A stretch of 64,000 nt of DNA, taken from assembly GCF_900142185.1 (NCBI RefSeq), contig NZ_FQZZ01000004.1:310001-374000 (forward strand), written 5' to 3'. Below the pieces are notes generated by a model, which had not been told where the DNA came from, ran no database searches, and saw only the letters and a program-made list of their open reading frames with translations. Positions 46,878 to 55,454 of the stretch are shown in pieces. The position numbers and the translations under genes were made by a program. Every line of letters starts with the position of its first letter. Within the stretch, counting starts at the first letter, position 1. This DNA is from Lutimaribacter pacificus. Its GTDB lineage: Bacteria; Pseudomonadota; Alphaproteobacteria; Rhodobacterales; Rhodobacteraceae.

Positions 46878-47822
46878 ATGCTGGCCTTTCTAGGACGCCG
46901 TATCCTGATCGCGATACCGACGGTCTTCCTGATCTCGGTGTTCGTGTTTACCCTGCAGCACCTGCTGCCCGGCGACCCGATCCTTGTCATGGCCGGCGAG
47001 GAACGCGACCCGGAAATCATCGCGGCATTGCGTGAAAAATACCGGATGAACGATCCCATAACGGTGCAATACCTGGCATGGGCCGGGAATGCGCTGCAGG
47101 GCGATCTGGGCATTTCATTGCGCACCCAACAACCTGTTCTGGAGCTTATTGCCGAAAAGCTTCCCGTGACGATCCAGCTTGCCGTCATGGCGCTGATCAT
47201 CGCGATCCTGATCGGCATCCCGGCAGGCGTTCTGTCGGCATACAAGAAAGGCACATGGATCGACTGGCTGGCCAATATAATCGCTCTGTCGGGCCTGTCG
47301 GTGCCGAATTTCTGGCTGGGCATCATGCTGATCCTGCTGGTCTCGGTCAGGCTGGGATGGTTGCCCGCCTCGGGCTATCTGCCGCTGTCTGAGGACCCGC
47401 TGCAATCCATCAGGGTGATGGTGATGCCCGCATTTGTCCTGGGCACGGCACTGGCCGCGACGCTGATGCGGCACACCCGTTCGGCCATGCTGAGCGTCCT
47501 GAAATCCGACTATGTGCGCACCGCCCGCGCCAAGGGCCTGCGCGAAGGCGTCGTTCTGGTCAAGCACGCGCTGCGGAACGCATTGGTGCCGGTCGTCACC
47601 GTCATTACCCTCCTGTTCGGCGAGTTGCTGGCCGGTGCGGTCCTGACCGAGCAGATATTCACCATCCCCGGCTTCGGCAAACTGGTGGTCGACGCCGTGT
47701 TCAACCGCGACTACGCGGTGGTTCAGGGGATCGTCCTGTGCACCGGTATCGCCTTCATCGCGATGAACATTCTGGCCGACGCGGCCTATCGCGTCCTCAA
47801 CCCGCGGATGTCCGACCAATGA
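46878..47822 (+). CDS. dppB: Dipeptide-type ABC importer, permease
   Basis: A 314-residue permease beginning MLAFLGRRILIAIPTVFLISVFVF, with the EAA-loop region VRTARAKGLREGVVLVKHALRNAL that docks to the ATPases. About six spans. It starts 76 bp after dppA, separated by a stem-loop, and overlaps dppC (ATGA). Confidence 0.94.
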   Translation: MLAFLGRRILIAIPTVFLISVFVFTLQHLLPGDPILVMAGEERDPEIIAALREKYRMNDPITVQYLAWAGNALQGDLGISLRTQQPVLELIAEKLPVTIQLAVMALIIAILIGIPAGVLSAYKKGTWIDWLANIIALSGLSVPNFWLGIMLILLVSVRLGWLPASGYLPLSEDPLQSIRVMVMPAFVLGTALAATLMRHTRSAMLSVLKSDYVRTARAKGLREGVVLVKHALRNALVPVVTVITLLFGELLAGAVLTEQIFTIPGFGKLVVDAVFNRDYAVVQGIVLCTGIAFIAMNILADAAYRVLNPRMSDQ

Positions 47823-48700
47823 CCGCAACCGTCGATCCCGAAGTCGCCGCCGATCCGCTGCCGCCACGCCGCCGCAGCCGCGCCTGGGCCAAGTTCCGGC
47901 GCAACCCCTCGGCCATCCTTGGGGGCGCGATCGTCGTGTTCTTCCTCGTGGTGGCGATCCTTGCACCGCTTCTTCCGGTGCCCGGCCCGGCGGAAACCGA
48001 CTGGTCGGCGGTGCGCAAACCGCCCACCGCCGCGCATCCCTTCGGTACGGACGAGATCGGGCGCGATGTGCTGTCCCGGATGATCTGGGGTGCGCAGGCA
48101 TCGCTGCTGGCCGGGGTGGTCTCGGTCCTGATCGCGGTGGCCCTCGGGGTGCCGCTGGGCATGATCGCGGGCTACATGCGGGGATGGACGGATGCCGTCA
48201 TCTCGCGCTTTACCGAGGCGCTGCTGGCCGCGCCCTTCCTGATCCTGGCCATTGCGCTGGCGGCTTTCCTGGGGCCGTCACTGACCAATGCGATGATCGC
48301 CATCGGCCTGTCGGCCATGCCTATCTTCGTCCGCCTGTCACGGGCGCAGACCCTGTCCGTCATGACCGAGGATTACGTCGAAAGCGCGCGCGCAGTGGGG
48401 ATCGGGCATGTCGGGCTGATCTGGCGCTATATCCTGCCGAACATCTTTCCGCCGATCATCGTTCAGGGCACGCTGACCATCGCCACGGCGATCATCGCCG
48501 AGGCATCGCTGTCGTTCCTCGGGCTGGGGCAGCAACCGCCCGCGCCGTCCTGGGGGGCGATGCTGAACACGGCCAAGAACTTTCTCGAACAGGCGCCGTG
48601 GATGGCGCTGTATCCGGGCATCGCCATTTTCCTGGTGGTGCTCGGTTTCAACCTTCTGGGCGACGGGCTGCGCGATGCGCTCGACCCGCGCGACACTTGA
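47819..48700 (+). CDS. dppC: Dipeptide-type ABC importer, permease
   Basis: A 293-residue permease with an N-terminal charged tail (PPRRRSRAWAKFRRNPSAILGG), the HPFGTDEIGRDVLSRMIWG periplasmic motif of DppC, and the EAA loop YVESARAVGIGHVGLIWRYILPN. The start at 47819 is fixed by the ATGA overlap with dppB. Completes the importer. Confidence 0.94.
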   Translation: MTATVDPEVAADPLPPRRRSRAWAKFRRNPSAILGGAIVVFFLVVAILAPLLPVPGPAETDWSAVRKPPTAAHPFGTDEIGRDVLSRMIWGAQASLLAGVVSVLIAVALGVPLGMIAGYMRGWTDAVISRFTEALLAAPFLILAIALAAFLGPSLTNAMIAIGLSAMPIFVRLSRAQTLSVMTEDYVESARAVGIGHVGLIWRYILPNIFPPIIVQGTLTIATAIIAEASLSFLGLGQQPPAPSWGAMLNTAKNFLEQAPWMALYPGIAIFLVVLGFNLLGDGLRDALDPRDT

Positions 48701-48713
48701 CAGGGATGCAGAC

Positions 48714-50507
48714 ATGACTTTCACGACCCGGCCGGAAATCAAAGGCACATTCGGCGTCACGGCCTCGACCCACTGGATTGCTTCGGCGGTCGGCATGAAG
48801 ATACTGGAAGCGGGCGGCACGGCCGCAGACGCGGCGGCGGCGATGGGCTTTACCCTGCACGTGGTCGAGCCGCATCTGAACGGCCCGCTGGGCGACATGC
48901 CGGCCCTTGTCCGCGCCGCGGGGGATGAGGCGCCAACGATGGTTTGCGGGCAGGGCGTGGCGCCCGCGGCCGCCACCATCGCGCATTTCCGGGGCGAGGG
49001 CCTGGATATCGTCCCGGGGTCCGGGCTGCTGGCAACCGTTGTACCCGGCGCCTTCGACGCCTGGATGCTGATCCTGCGCGATCATGGCCGCCTGCCCCTG
49101 CGCGACATCCTGGAGCCCGCGATCCACTATGCGCGCCACGGCCACCCGATGCTGCCGCGCGTTGCCGGCACGATTGCGGGACTGGCGGATTTCTTCTGCG
49201 ACGAATGGCCGACCTCGTACGAAACATGGCTGCCGGGCGGGGTGGCGCCGCAGGCCGGGGCGCTGTTCCGCAACCCCGCGCTTGCCGACACCTGGGAGCG
49301 GCTGCTGCAGGAGGCCGAGGCCGCCAAGGGCCGCGAAGCCCAGATCGAAGCCGCCCGCCGCGCGTTCTATTCCGGGTTCATTGCCGAAACCATCGACGCA
49401 TGGGTGCGGGACGCCTGCGTGATGGACGCCTCGGGCAGCCGTCACAAGGGTGTCCTGACGGGCCAGGACATGGCGGACTGGCGCGCCAGCTACGAGGCCC
49501 CGCTGTCGGTCGATTACGAAGGCTGGACCGTCTGGAAAGCCGGCATGTGGAGCCAGGGGCCCACCATGCTGCAATCGCTGCGCACGCTGGAAGGGTCGGG
49601 TATCGCCGATCTCGACAGCACCGGGGCGGATTTCGTCCACCTTGTGACCGAGGCCATGAAACTGTCCTTCGCCGACCGCGAGGCTTATTACGGCGACCCG
49701 GCGCATTCCGATATCCCCACCGATACGCTGCTGTCGCGTGACTATGCCGCGACACGGCGCGCGCTGATGGGCCCGCGGGCATCGCTGGATCAGAGACCGG
49801 GGCGGATTGCCGGGCTGGACCATCTGGCCGATGCGTATATCGCCCGGGCAAAGGCACGCGAACAGGCCGCAAGCGGCGGGGTCGGCGCGGGCGAGCCGAC
49901 GATGGCGCACCTGACCGAGAAACGCGGCGATACCGTCCATATCGACGTGATCGACCGCTGGGGCAACTCGGTTTCGGCCACGCCCTCGGGCGGCTGGCTG
50001 CAAAGCTCGCCGGTGGTGCCGGGGCTGGGGATGCCGCTGAACAGCCGGGCTCAGATGTTCTGGCTGGACGAGGGCCTGCCGACCTCGCTTGCACCGGGGC
50101 GGCGGCCGCGCACGACGCTGTCGCCGTCGATGGCCGAGGCGCCGGACGGCACGCGCCACGCCTTCGGCACGCCGGGCGGCGACCAGCAGGATCAGTGGCA
50201 GCTTATGCTGTTCCTGCGGATGGTGCATTCCGGCATGAACCTGCAAGAGGCGATCGACGCACCGCTGTTCCATACCGCGCATTTCCAGGGCTCGTTCGAT
50301 CCGCGCGCGGTGCGGCCCGGACACCTGATGGTGGAACCCTCGTTCGGCGAGGCGGTGATCGCCGATCTGCGCGCGCGCGGCCACGACATCGAAGTGGCCG
50401 AACCCTGGACGGTCGGACGCCTGACCGCCGCGTGCCGCACACCGGACGGGCTGCTCAAGGCCGCGGCGACGCCGCGCCTGATGCAAGCCTATGCAATCGG
50501 CCGCTAG
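48714..50507 (+). CDS. ggt: Gamma-glutamyltransferase family protein
   Basis: A 597-residue Ntn-hydrolase of the GGT family. The self-cleavage nucleophile is predicted as Thr407 (GDTVHIDVIDRWGNSVS); the large subunit before it has EAGGTAADAAAAMGF near the N-terminus, and the small subunit has SPSMAEAPDG. The first residues lack a signal peptide, so a cytoplasmic location is likely, unlike classical periplasmic Ggt. It may cleave gamma-glutamyl amides or peptides brought in by the Dpp system. Some family members are cephalosporin or lactam hydrolases. It starts 14 bp after dppC. Confidence 0.87.
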   Translation: MTFTTRPEIKGTFGVTASTHWIASAVGMKILEAGGTAADAAAAMGFTLHVVEPHLNGPLGDMPALVRAAGDEAPTMVCGQGVAPAAATIAHFRGEGLDIVPGSGLLATVVPGAFDAWMLILRDHGRLPLRDILEPAIHYARHGHPMLPRVAGTIAGLADFFCDEWPTSYETWLPGGVAPQAGALFRNPALADTWERLLQEAEAAKGREAQIEAARRAFYSGFIAETIDAWVRDACVMDASGSRHKGVLTGQDMADWRASYEAPLSVDYEGWTVWKAGMWSQGPTMLQSLRTLEGSGIADLDSTGADFVHLVTEAMKLSFADREAYYGDPAHSDIPTDTLLSRDYAATRRALMGPRASLDQRPGRIAGLDHLADAYIARAKAREQAASGGVGAGEPTMAHLTEKRGDTVHIDVIDRWGNSVSATPSGGWLQSSPVVPGLGMPLNSRAQMFWLDEGLPTSLAPGRRPRTTLSPSMAEAPDGTRHAFGTPGGDQQDQWQLMLFLRMVHSGMNLQEAIDAPLFHTAHFQGSFDPRAVRPGHLMVEPSFGEAVIADLRARGHDIEVAEPWTVGRLTAACRTPDGLLKAAATPRLMQAYAIGR

Positions 50508-50518
50508 GGAGGCAGGTC

Positions 50519-51268
50519 ATGACCTATTCCATCGTGGCACATGACGAAACGACCGGGGAGTTCGGAGTGGCCGTTGCCAGCCGCTTTTTCGCGGTCGGTG
50601 CGCTGGTGCCCCATATCCGCGCCGGCAAGGGTGCGGTAGCAACGCAGGCTTTCGTCAGCCCGATCTGGGGGATCGATGCGGCCGACCGGCTGGCCGCGGG
50701 CGAGGCGCCGCAGGACGTGCTGGCCGCGCTGACACAAGCGGACGAAGGCCGCGCCAACCGCCAGTTGCACATGGTCGATGCCCAGGGACGCACGGCCGCC
50801 TTTACCGGCGAGTCCTGCGTCGGCTGGTGCGGGCATGTCACCGCCAGGGGTGTTTCGGTCGCCGGGAACATGCTGACGGGCGAGGCGGTGATCGCCGACA
50901 CACTCGCCGCCTATCGGGATCACCCCGGCCTGCCGCTGGCCGAACGGCTGATGACCGCGATGGAGGCGGGTGAGCGTGCCGGGGGCGACAAGCGCGGCAA
51001 GCAGTCGGCCGCGCTGGTCATCCACCGGAGCGAACCCTATCCGTGGCTGGATATCCGTGCGGACGATCATGCCGATCCCCTGACCGAACTGCGCAGGCTG
51101 TATGACGTGGCCCATGAACGGTTCCTGTTCATGGCCGATATCCTGCCGACTCGAACGAACCCGCACGGCCTGACCGACCGCAGCGGCGTGGATGCCGCCA
51201 TCGCCGAGGCGGAACAGCGGCGCAGGGACGAGGGGCGGGAAAGCCGCTCTTTCGCAACGCCGCTGTGA
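50519..51268 (+). CDS. DUF1028 family putative Ntn-type hydrolase
   Basis: A 249-residue DUF1028 protein, starting MTYSIVAHDETTGEFGVAVASRFFAVG and containing GVSVAGNMLTGEAVI and a KRGKQSAALVI segment, all typical. The family is predicted to be an Ntn-hydrolase fold of unknown substrate, often found beside GGT-like genes and peptide importers, as here. A GGGAGG ribosome site overlaps the end of the ggt gene. The function is unproven; peptide or amide processing is likely from context. Confidence 0.85.
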   Translation: MTYSIVAHDETTGEFGVAVASRFFAVGALVPHIRAGKGAVATQAFVSPIWGIDAADRLAAGEAPQDVLAALTQADEGRANRQLHMVDAQGRTAAFTGESCVGWCGHVTARGVSVAGNMLTGEAVIADTLAAYRDHPGLPLAERLMTAMEAGERAGGDKRGKQSAALVIHRSEPYPWLDIRADDHADPLTELRRLYDVAHERFLFMADILPTRTNPHGLTDRSGVDAAIAEAEQRRRDEGRESRSFATPL

Positions 51269-52212
51269 CCGGCCCCCACCGCCTGCAGGCCAGCCCCGAA
51301 ACCTGCACGTGGGGGTATTTCGACGCGAGCCTGCCTTCTGTCGCAGAGATCCCCAGCGGCGCCGAGATCGTGATCGAAACGGTATCGGGCGGCCCCGACC
51401 ACCTGCCTCTGCGTGACGCGGGTTTTCACATCCCGCCGGAGCTGTTCGATATCCACGCCCGATCCGGGCGCATGTTGCCCGGTCACATCCTGACCGGCCC
51501 CGTCGCGGTCACCGGGGCGAAACCCGGCCACGTTTTGCAGGTCGAGATTCTGGATGTGACGCTGCGCCAGGACTGGGGCTGGAACCTGATCCGGCCGCTG
51601 GCAGGCACGCTGCCGGACGATTTCCAGACCGGGCGGACTGAAATCCTGCCCATCGACATCGCCGCCAACACCTCGCGGATGCCCTGGGGGCTTGAATTGC
51701 CGTTAAACCCGTTCTTCGGCGTGATGGGCGTTGCCCCTCCGCCGGGCTGGGGGCGCATATCGACCATCCAGCCGCGGGCGCATGGCGGCAATATCGACAA
51801 CAAGGAACTGGTCGCGGGCACGACGCTCTACCTGCCTGTCCATGTCGGGGGCGCGTTGTTTTCCTGCGGCGACGGGCACGCGGCCCAGGGCGATGGCGAG
51901 GTATGCGTAACCGCCATCGAAACGGCGCTGGAGGGGCGGTTCCGCCTGACGGTGCGGGATGATCTGGCATTCGGCTATCCCCGCGCCGAAACGCACACCC
52001 ACCTGATCACGATGGGTATGCACGAGGATCTGGACCGCTGCGCCGAAATGGCGCTGAGGGACATGATCGGCTGGATCGTGGCGGAAACCGGGTTGAGCCG
52101 CGAAGACGCCTATATGCTCTGCTCGCTGGCCGGAGACCTGCGCATCACCCAGACGGTGAACGGAAACAAGGGCGTGCACATGATGATGGCCAAAGCCCTG
52201 CTTGCTGCCTGA
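51265..52212 (+). CDS. Acetamidase/formamidase family protein
   Basis: A 315-residue FmdA/AmdA-family amidase. Family features include SGRMLPGHILTGPVAVTGAKPG, PRAHGGNIDNKEL and GALFSCGDGHAAQGDGEV, which hold the metal- and substrate-site His and Asp residues. It starts with GTG in a GTGA overlap with the DUF1028 gene. It would release ammonia from a small amide, completing a route that imports an amidated compound, removes a gamma-glutamyl or acyl group and frees ammonium. That pathway is inference. Confidence 0.88.
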   Translation: MTGPHRLQASPETCTWGYFDASLPSVAEIPSGAEIVIETVSGGPDHLPLRDAGFHIPPELFDIHARSGRMLPGHILTGPVAVTGAKPGHVLQVEILDVTLRQDWGWNLIRPLAGTLPDDFQTGRTEILPIDIAANTSRMPWGLELPLNPFFGVMGVAPPPGWGRISTIQPRAHGGNIDNKELVAGTTLYLPVHVGGALFSCGDGHAAQGDGEVCVTAIETALEGRFRLTVRDDLAFGYPRAETHTHLITMGMHEDLDRCAEMALRDMIGWIVAETGLSREDAYMLCSLAGDLRITQTVNGNKGVHMMMAKALLAA

Positions 52213-52247
52213 GAGGCGCGGGCATCTGCCGGCAAATCCGTTTGTGC

Positions 52248-53180
52248 CTATTTCGATTTGATCGGCAGCATGAAGGCGTGCTGGCTTTGCCCGAGTTCGC
52301 GGGGCGCGGGCGGGAAGCGGCCTGCCTGACGAACCGCGGCAAGCGCAAGCTGGTCGACACGCGGGTTGCCCGAAGATCGCGCCAGCGCGGCAGCCAGAAG
52401 GGTGCCGTTCGCCGATACGCTGATCCTGACCACGGCTGTCCCCTGACCGACACCGCGCGGCGCGTTGCGGGCGATCCTTGCACGGATCTGCCCGCCCCAT
52501 TGCGACAGCAGCGACGACTTCCTTGATTGCGACACGGTCGCGGTCCGGGCCTTTTGCCCGTCCCCCCTGGCACTGTCACCGCCGCTGCCTTGGGCACGCC
52601 GTGCGCTGGTGCTGGCGGCAGGTTGCGATGCCTGTTGTTTTTTCGGCGGCTGCGCCTTTTCCGGTTGCGCCGGGGGCTCGGGCCTGGTCGCGGCTTCGGC
52701 GCGTTCGGGCCTGACGGTCGGGCGCAGGCTGGCGACGGGTGCGGCCTCTTGCGGTTCGGTTTCGGCGGGCTGCTCGACGGGGTCGTCCGGTGTGGTTTCG
52801 CGCGCGGGTGCCTCGGGTTCCGGCGGAGCCTGGTAACTGGGCAGGGCCGGCGCCTCGGGCCGGCGGGCCATGTCCGGCAGGGCCACCACGGGCGCGGTGT
52901 TGACCGGCCGGTCTGTCGCCGGAGCCGGAGGCGCGGCGGGCCGATCCGGCGCGGGGGGCGCGGCGGCGGCCAAGGGCTGATCCGGGGTCATGATTTCTGG
53001 CGGCGTCTCCCATTGCCGGACCATCTGCGCCACCGCCGCGTTCGACGGCCTGACCGACAACAGCGCATCGCCCTGGGCCCCCGCACCTTGGTGTCCCAGT
53101 TCCGCCTCGGGCGACCAGACCGCAAGATGCGCGGCCACCGCCAGCCCGACAAACCCGATCATTTCCAACGACGCGCGCAT
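52248..53180 (-). CDS. tonB: TonB energy-transducing protein
   Basis: A 310-residue TonB. One N-terminal span (about 7-23) is followed by a long Pro/Ala/Glu-rich periplasmic linker (60-190) and the C-terminal domain (about 220-310) with GTAVVRISVSANGTLLAAAL and LALAAVRQAGRFPPAP. It links the ExbBD proton motor to outer-membrane receptors. Encoded last in the haem operon, so probably dedicated to the divergent receptor. Confidence 0.9.
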   Translation of the reverse strand: MRASLEMIGFVGLAVAAHLAVWSPEAELGHQGAGAQGDALLSVRPSNAAVAQMVRQWETPPEIMTPDQPLAAAAPPAPDRPAAPPAPATDRPVNTAPVVALPDMARRPEAPALPSYQAPPEPEAPARETTPDDPVEQPAETEPQEAAPVASLRPTVRPERAEAATRPEPPAQPEKAQPPKKQQASQPAASTSARRAQGSGGDSARGDGQKARTATVSQSRKSSLLSQWGGQIRARIARNAPRGVGQGTAVVRISVSANGTLLAAALARSSGNPRVDQLALAAVRQAGRFPPAPRELGQSQHAFMLPIKSK

Positions 53181-53183
53181 GAT

Positions 53184-53564
53184 CTACCTCAGGCTGGACA
53201 CAAGCTTGACCCGCCGCACACCATGCGCGGCCAGCCTTGGCAAAAGCGCGGCGATCTGCGCGGCGGAAACCGCGCGATCGGCCCGTATCATCAGGGCTTC
53301 ATTCTCGCCGAGGCCGGACAGCCCCCCGAACACCGCCTCGTCGCGCAGCCCGTCAAGCGCCATGTCGCCGGTCGCCGAGATATAAAGGATGCGCTGCCCA
53401 TCGGCAGGCGTGTCCGCCCGCGATTCCGGCGGCGTGACCTCAAACGGTTCGGGCGGCGTGATCTGCGCTGTCATGAGGAAGAAGATCAGCAGCAGGAACA
53501 CCACGTTGATCATCGGAACAACGGTTTCGCGGGCGGGGCGTTTTGCAGGGCGGGGCAGATCCAT
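53184..53564 (-). CDS. exbD: ExbD-family biopolymer transport protein (copy 2)
   Basis: A 126-residue ExbD with one N-terminal span (MINVVFLLLIFFLMTAQI) preceded by a short charged tail; the aspartate normally in the membrane motif (L.D.. F) reads as Asn in MINVVFLLL, so the proton-carrying residue may be missing or shifted. This differs from the neighbouring copy, which reads MIDVVFLLL. The periplasmic domain is present. It may form mixed ExbD assemblies or be a non-conducting partner. Confidence 0.85.
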   Translation of the reverse strand: MDLPRPAKRPARETVVPMINVVFLLLIFFLMTAQITPPEPFEVTPPESRADTPADGQRILYISATGDMALDGLRDEAVFGGLSGLGENEALMIRADRAVSAAQIAALLPRLAAHGVRRVKLVSSLR

Positions 53565-53569
53565 CGGCC

Positions 53570-53947
53570 TTACTCCACAAGGACGAGCGTTTCGTAGCCG
53601 GCCGCGGCCAGCGACTCCATCACCTCGACCACGCGCTGCAGGTCGGCCTCGTCGCGCGGGCGCAGGATGATCGCGTCGGTATGCGACAGCATCATGGTGC
53701 CCAGTTCGGGCAAAAGATCCTCGATCCCGATCGGCACGCCGTTCAGCATGACCCCGTCAGGCATGACGTCGATCAGGCGGGGCGGCCCCCGGTAAGGCGT
53801 ATCCGACGCGGCGGTCAGGGGCAGGTCGATCTCCATTTCCTGCCCGAAGCGCGAGGCGAGCATGAAAAAGACCAGAAGCAGGAACACCACGTCGATCATC
53901 GGCGTCAGGCTGGGTTTCCTGCGTGGTCTGGGCGGGGCGAGTTCCAT
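53570..53947 (-). CDS. exbD: ExbD-family biopolymer transport protein (copy 1)
   Basis: A 125-residue ExbD. The single span MIDVVFLLLVFFMLASRF keeps the essential membrane aspartate. The periplasmic part follows. It forms the proton-driven motor with ExbB. It lies 6 bp after exbB and 5 bp before the second exbD. Confidence 0.9.
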   Translation of the reverse strand: MELAPPRPRRKPSLTPMIDVVFLLLVFFMLASRFGQEMEIDLPLTAASDTPYRGPPRLIDVMPDGVMLNGVPIGIEDLLPELGTMMLSHTDAIILRPRDEADLQRVVEVMESLAAAGYETLVLVE

Positions 53948-53953
53948 CCGGGC

Positions 53954-54622
53954 CTACTCCGCCGCCGCGGCAAATCCCTGCGCCGCGCCGGGCTTGCGCA
54001 ACAGGATTCGCGTGATCCCGTCTTCCATGTCGCCCTGTACGCGGTCGGCCACGCTTTCGAACCAGGCCAGGGCGACACCGGCCGGGATCGCCACGGCCAT
54101 GCCGGCCGCCGTTGTCAAAAGCGCCTCCCAGATGCCGCCGGCAAGGGCGGCGGGATCGGCGCGCGTTCCGGCAGCCTGCAGGGTCTGAAACGCCGTGATC
54201 ATGCCCAGCACGGTCCCGAGCAACCCCAGAAGCGGCGCGATGGTCGCAATCAGTTCCAGCGCGCGCAGCCCGGTGCGGGCCCGGGAAAGCTGGTTCTTGG
54301 CGACGCGCTGGATATCCTCGCGTGCCTCGCTGTCGGTGAATTTCCCGCTGACCTGTGTTTCGATGGCATGGCGCGCGACGGTAGCACGCAGCGACGATGC
54401 CCCTTCCAGCAACGAGCGGGCGCCGGCGGTATCCCCCGCCTCCCATGCGGCGATCGCCTTTCGCGTGCGTTTGCCCGACCACGCGCCCAGCAGGCCGAGG
54501 CGCCAGATCTTCCACATGATCAGCGCCATCGTCAGGACGGAAAGCGCCGAGATGGCCCAGATCGCCGGGCCGCCCCTGGCCAGAAACTCCTGAAGCTCGG
54601 TCCAGTTCGCGAATAGATCCAT
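53954..54622 (-). CDS. exbB: ExbB/TolQ/MotA-family proton channel protein
   Basis: A 222-residue protein with three predicted spans and the central LIATIAPLLGLLGTVLGMITAF motif that defines ExbB/TolQ. It energises TonB. The gap to hmuV (43 bp) contains a small TTGC/GCAA stem but no terminator, so exbB-exbD-exbD-tonB probably continue the hmu transcript. Confidence 0.93.
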   Translation of the reverse strand: MDLFANWTELQEFLARGGPAIWAISALSVLTMALIMWKIWRLGLLGAWSGKRTRKAIAAWEAGDTAGARSLLEGASSLRATVARHAIETQVSGKFTDSEAREDIQRVAKNQLSRARTGLRALELIATIAPLLGLLGTVLGMITAFQTLQAAGTRADPAALAGGIWEALLTTAAGMAVAIPAGVALAWFESVADRVQGDMEDGITRILLRKPGAAQGFAAAAE

Positions 54623-54665
54623 CTTTGGTGCCTCTTCGTTATGTTGCAGCCTGGCAACGTGGTTG

Positions 54666-55451
54666 TCACTCGGCAGCCATCCGGGCCGCGTGCGGCAGGA
54701 TGAAGGTGCCGTTCGCCGGCGCGGTATTCACCCGCACATCACAGCGATAGGCGGTGCGCAGCAGGTCGTTCTGCAGGACGTCGCCCGGCGCACCGCAACC
54801 GATAATCCGGCCCTCGGCAATCAGGGCGACGACATCGGCGAACATCGCCGTGAGGTTCAGGTCGTGCATCACGGCGACGACACCGCCGCCCGCATCGGCA
54901 TAGTCGCGGGCAAGCTGCATCACCTCGAGCTGATGACCGATATCGAGCGCCGAAACCGGCTCGTCCAGGAACAGCCAGCGGGGCGAGCCGTCCTCGACCG
55001 GGCTCCAGACCTGCGCGATCACGCGGGCCAGTTGCACGCGCTGCTGCTCGCCGCCCGAAAGCTCCTGGTAGAACCGGGCCTCGTATCCCGACAACCCGAC
55101 CCGCGCGAGGGCCTGGCCGATCAGGTCGGACTGCCCCGCCTGGATGCCCCGGCTCAGCCCGAGGCGCACGACCTCGGCCACGGTGAACGGAAAGGCCAGC
55201 GGCGTCGCCTGTGGCAGGACGGCACGTATCGCCGCCAGTTCCCAGACTTTCGCATGGGCGATATCGCGCCCGTTCAGGGCGACGAAACCCTGATAGTCGA
55301 TCTCGCCCGTGATGGCCTTGAGCAGCGTCGACTTGCCCGAACCGTTGGGCCCGACGATGGCCGTGACGGCACCGGCGCGGGCGCGGAAATCCACGCCGTG
55401 CAGGATCGGCCGGCGCCCGTAGCGGACGGTGATGTCTTGCGCGTCAAGCAT
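54666..55451 (-). CDS. hmuV: Haemin ABC importer, ATP-binding protein HmuV
   Basis: A 261-residue ATPase of the FecE/BtuD/HmuV type. Walker A GPNGSGKS is at 34-41, the signature LSGGEQQRVQ at 131-140, and Walker [14 protein letters not shown] follows. Drives haem import across the inner membrane with HmuU. It starts 3 bp after hmuU. Confidence 0.94.
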   Translation of the reverse strand: MLDAQDITVRYGRRPILHGVDFRARAGAVTAIVGPNGSGKSTLLKAITGEIDYQGFVALNGRDIAHAKVWELAAIRAVLPQATPLAFPFTVAEVVRLGLSRGIQAGQSDLIGQALARVGLSGYEARFYQELSGGEQQRVQLARVIAQVWSPVEDGSPRWLFLDEPVSALDIGHQLEVMQLARDYADAGGGVVAVMHDLNLTAMFADVVALIAEGRIIGCGAPGDVLQNDLLRTAYRCDVRVNTAPANGTFILPHAARMAAE

Positions 55452-55454
55452 CGC

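Noticed and set aside
48648-50486. 612-codon minus-strand open frame
   Set aside because: Antisense to gamma-glutamyltransferase; composition typical of shadow frames.
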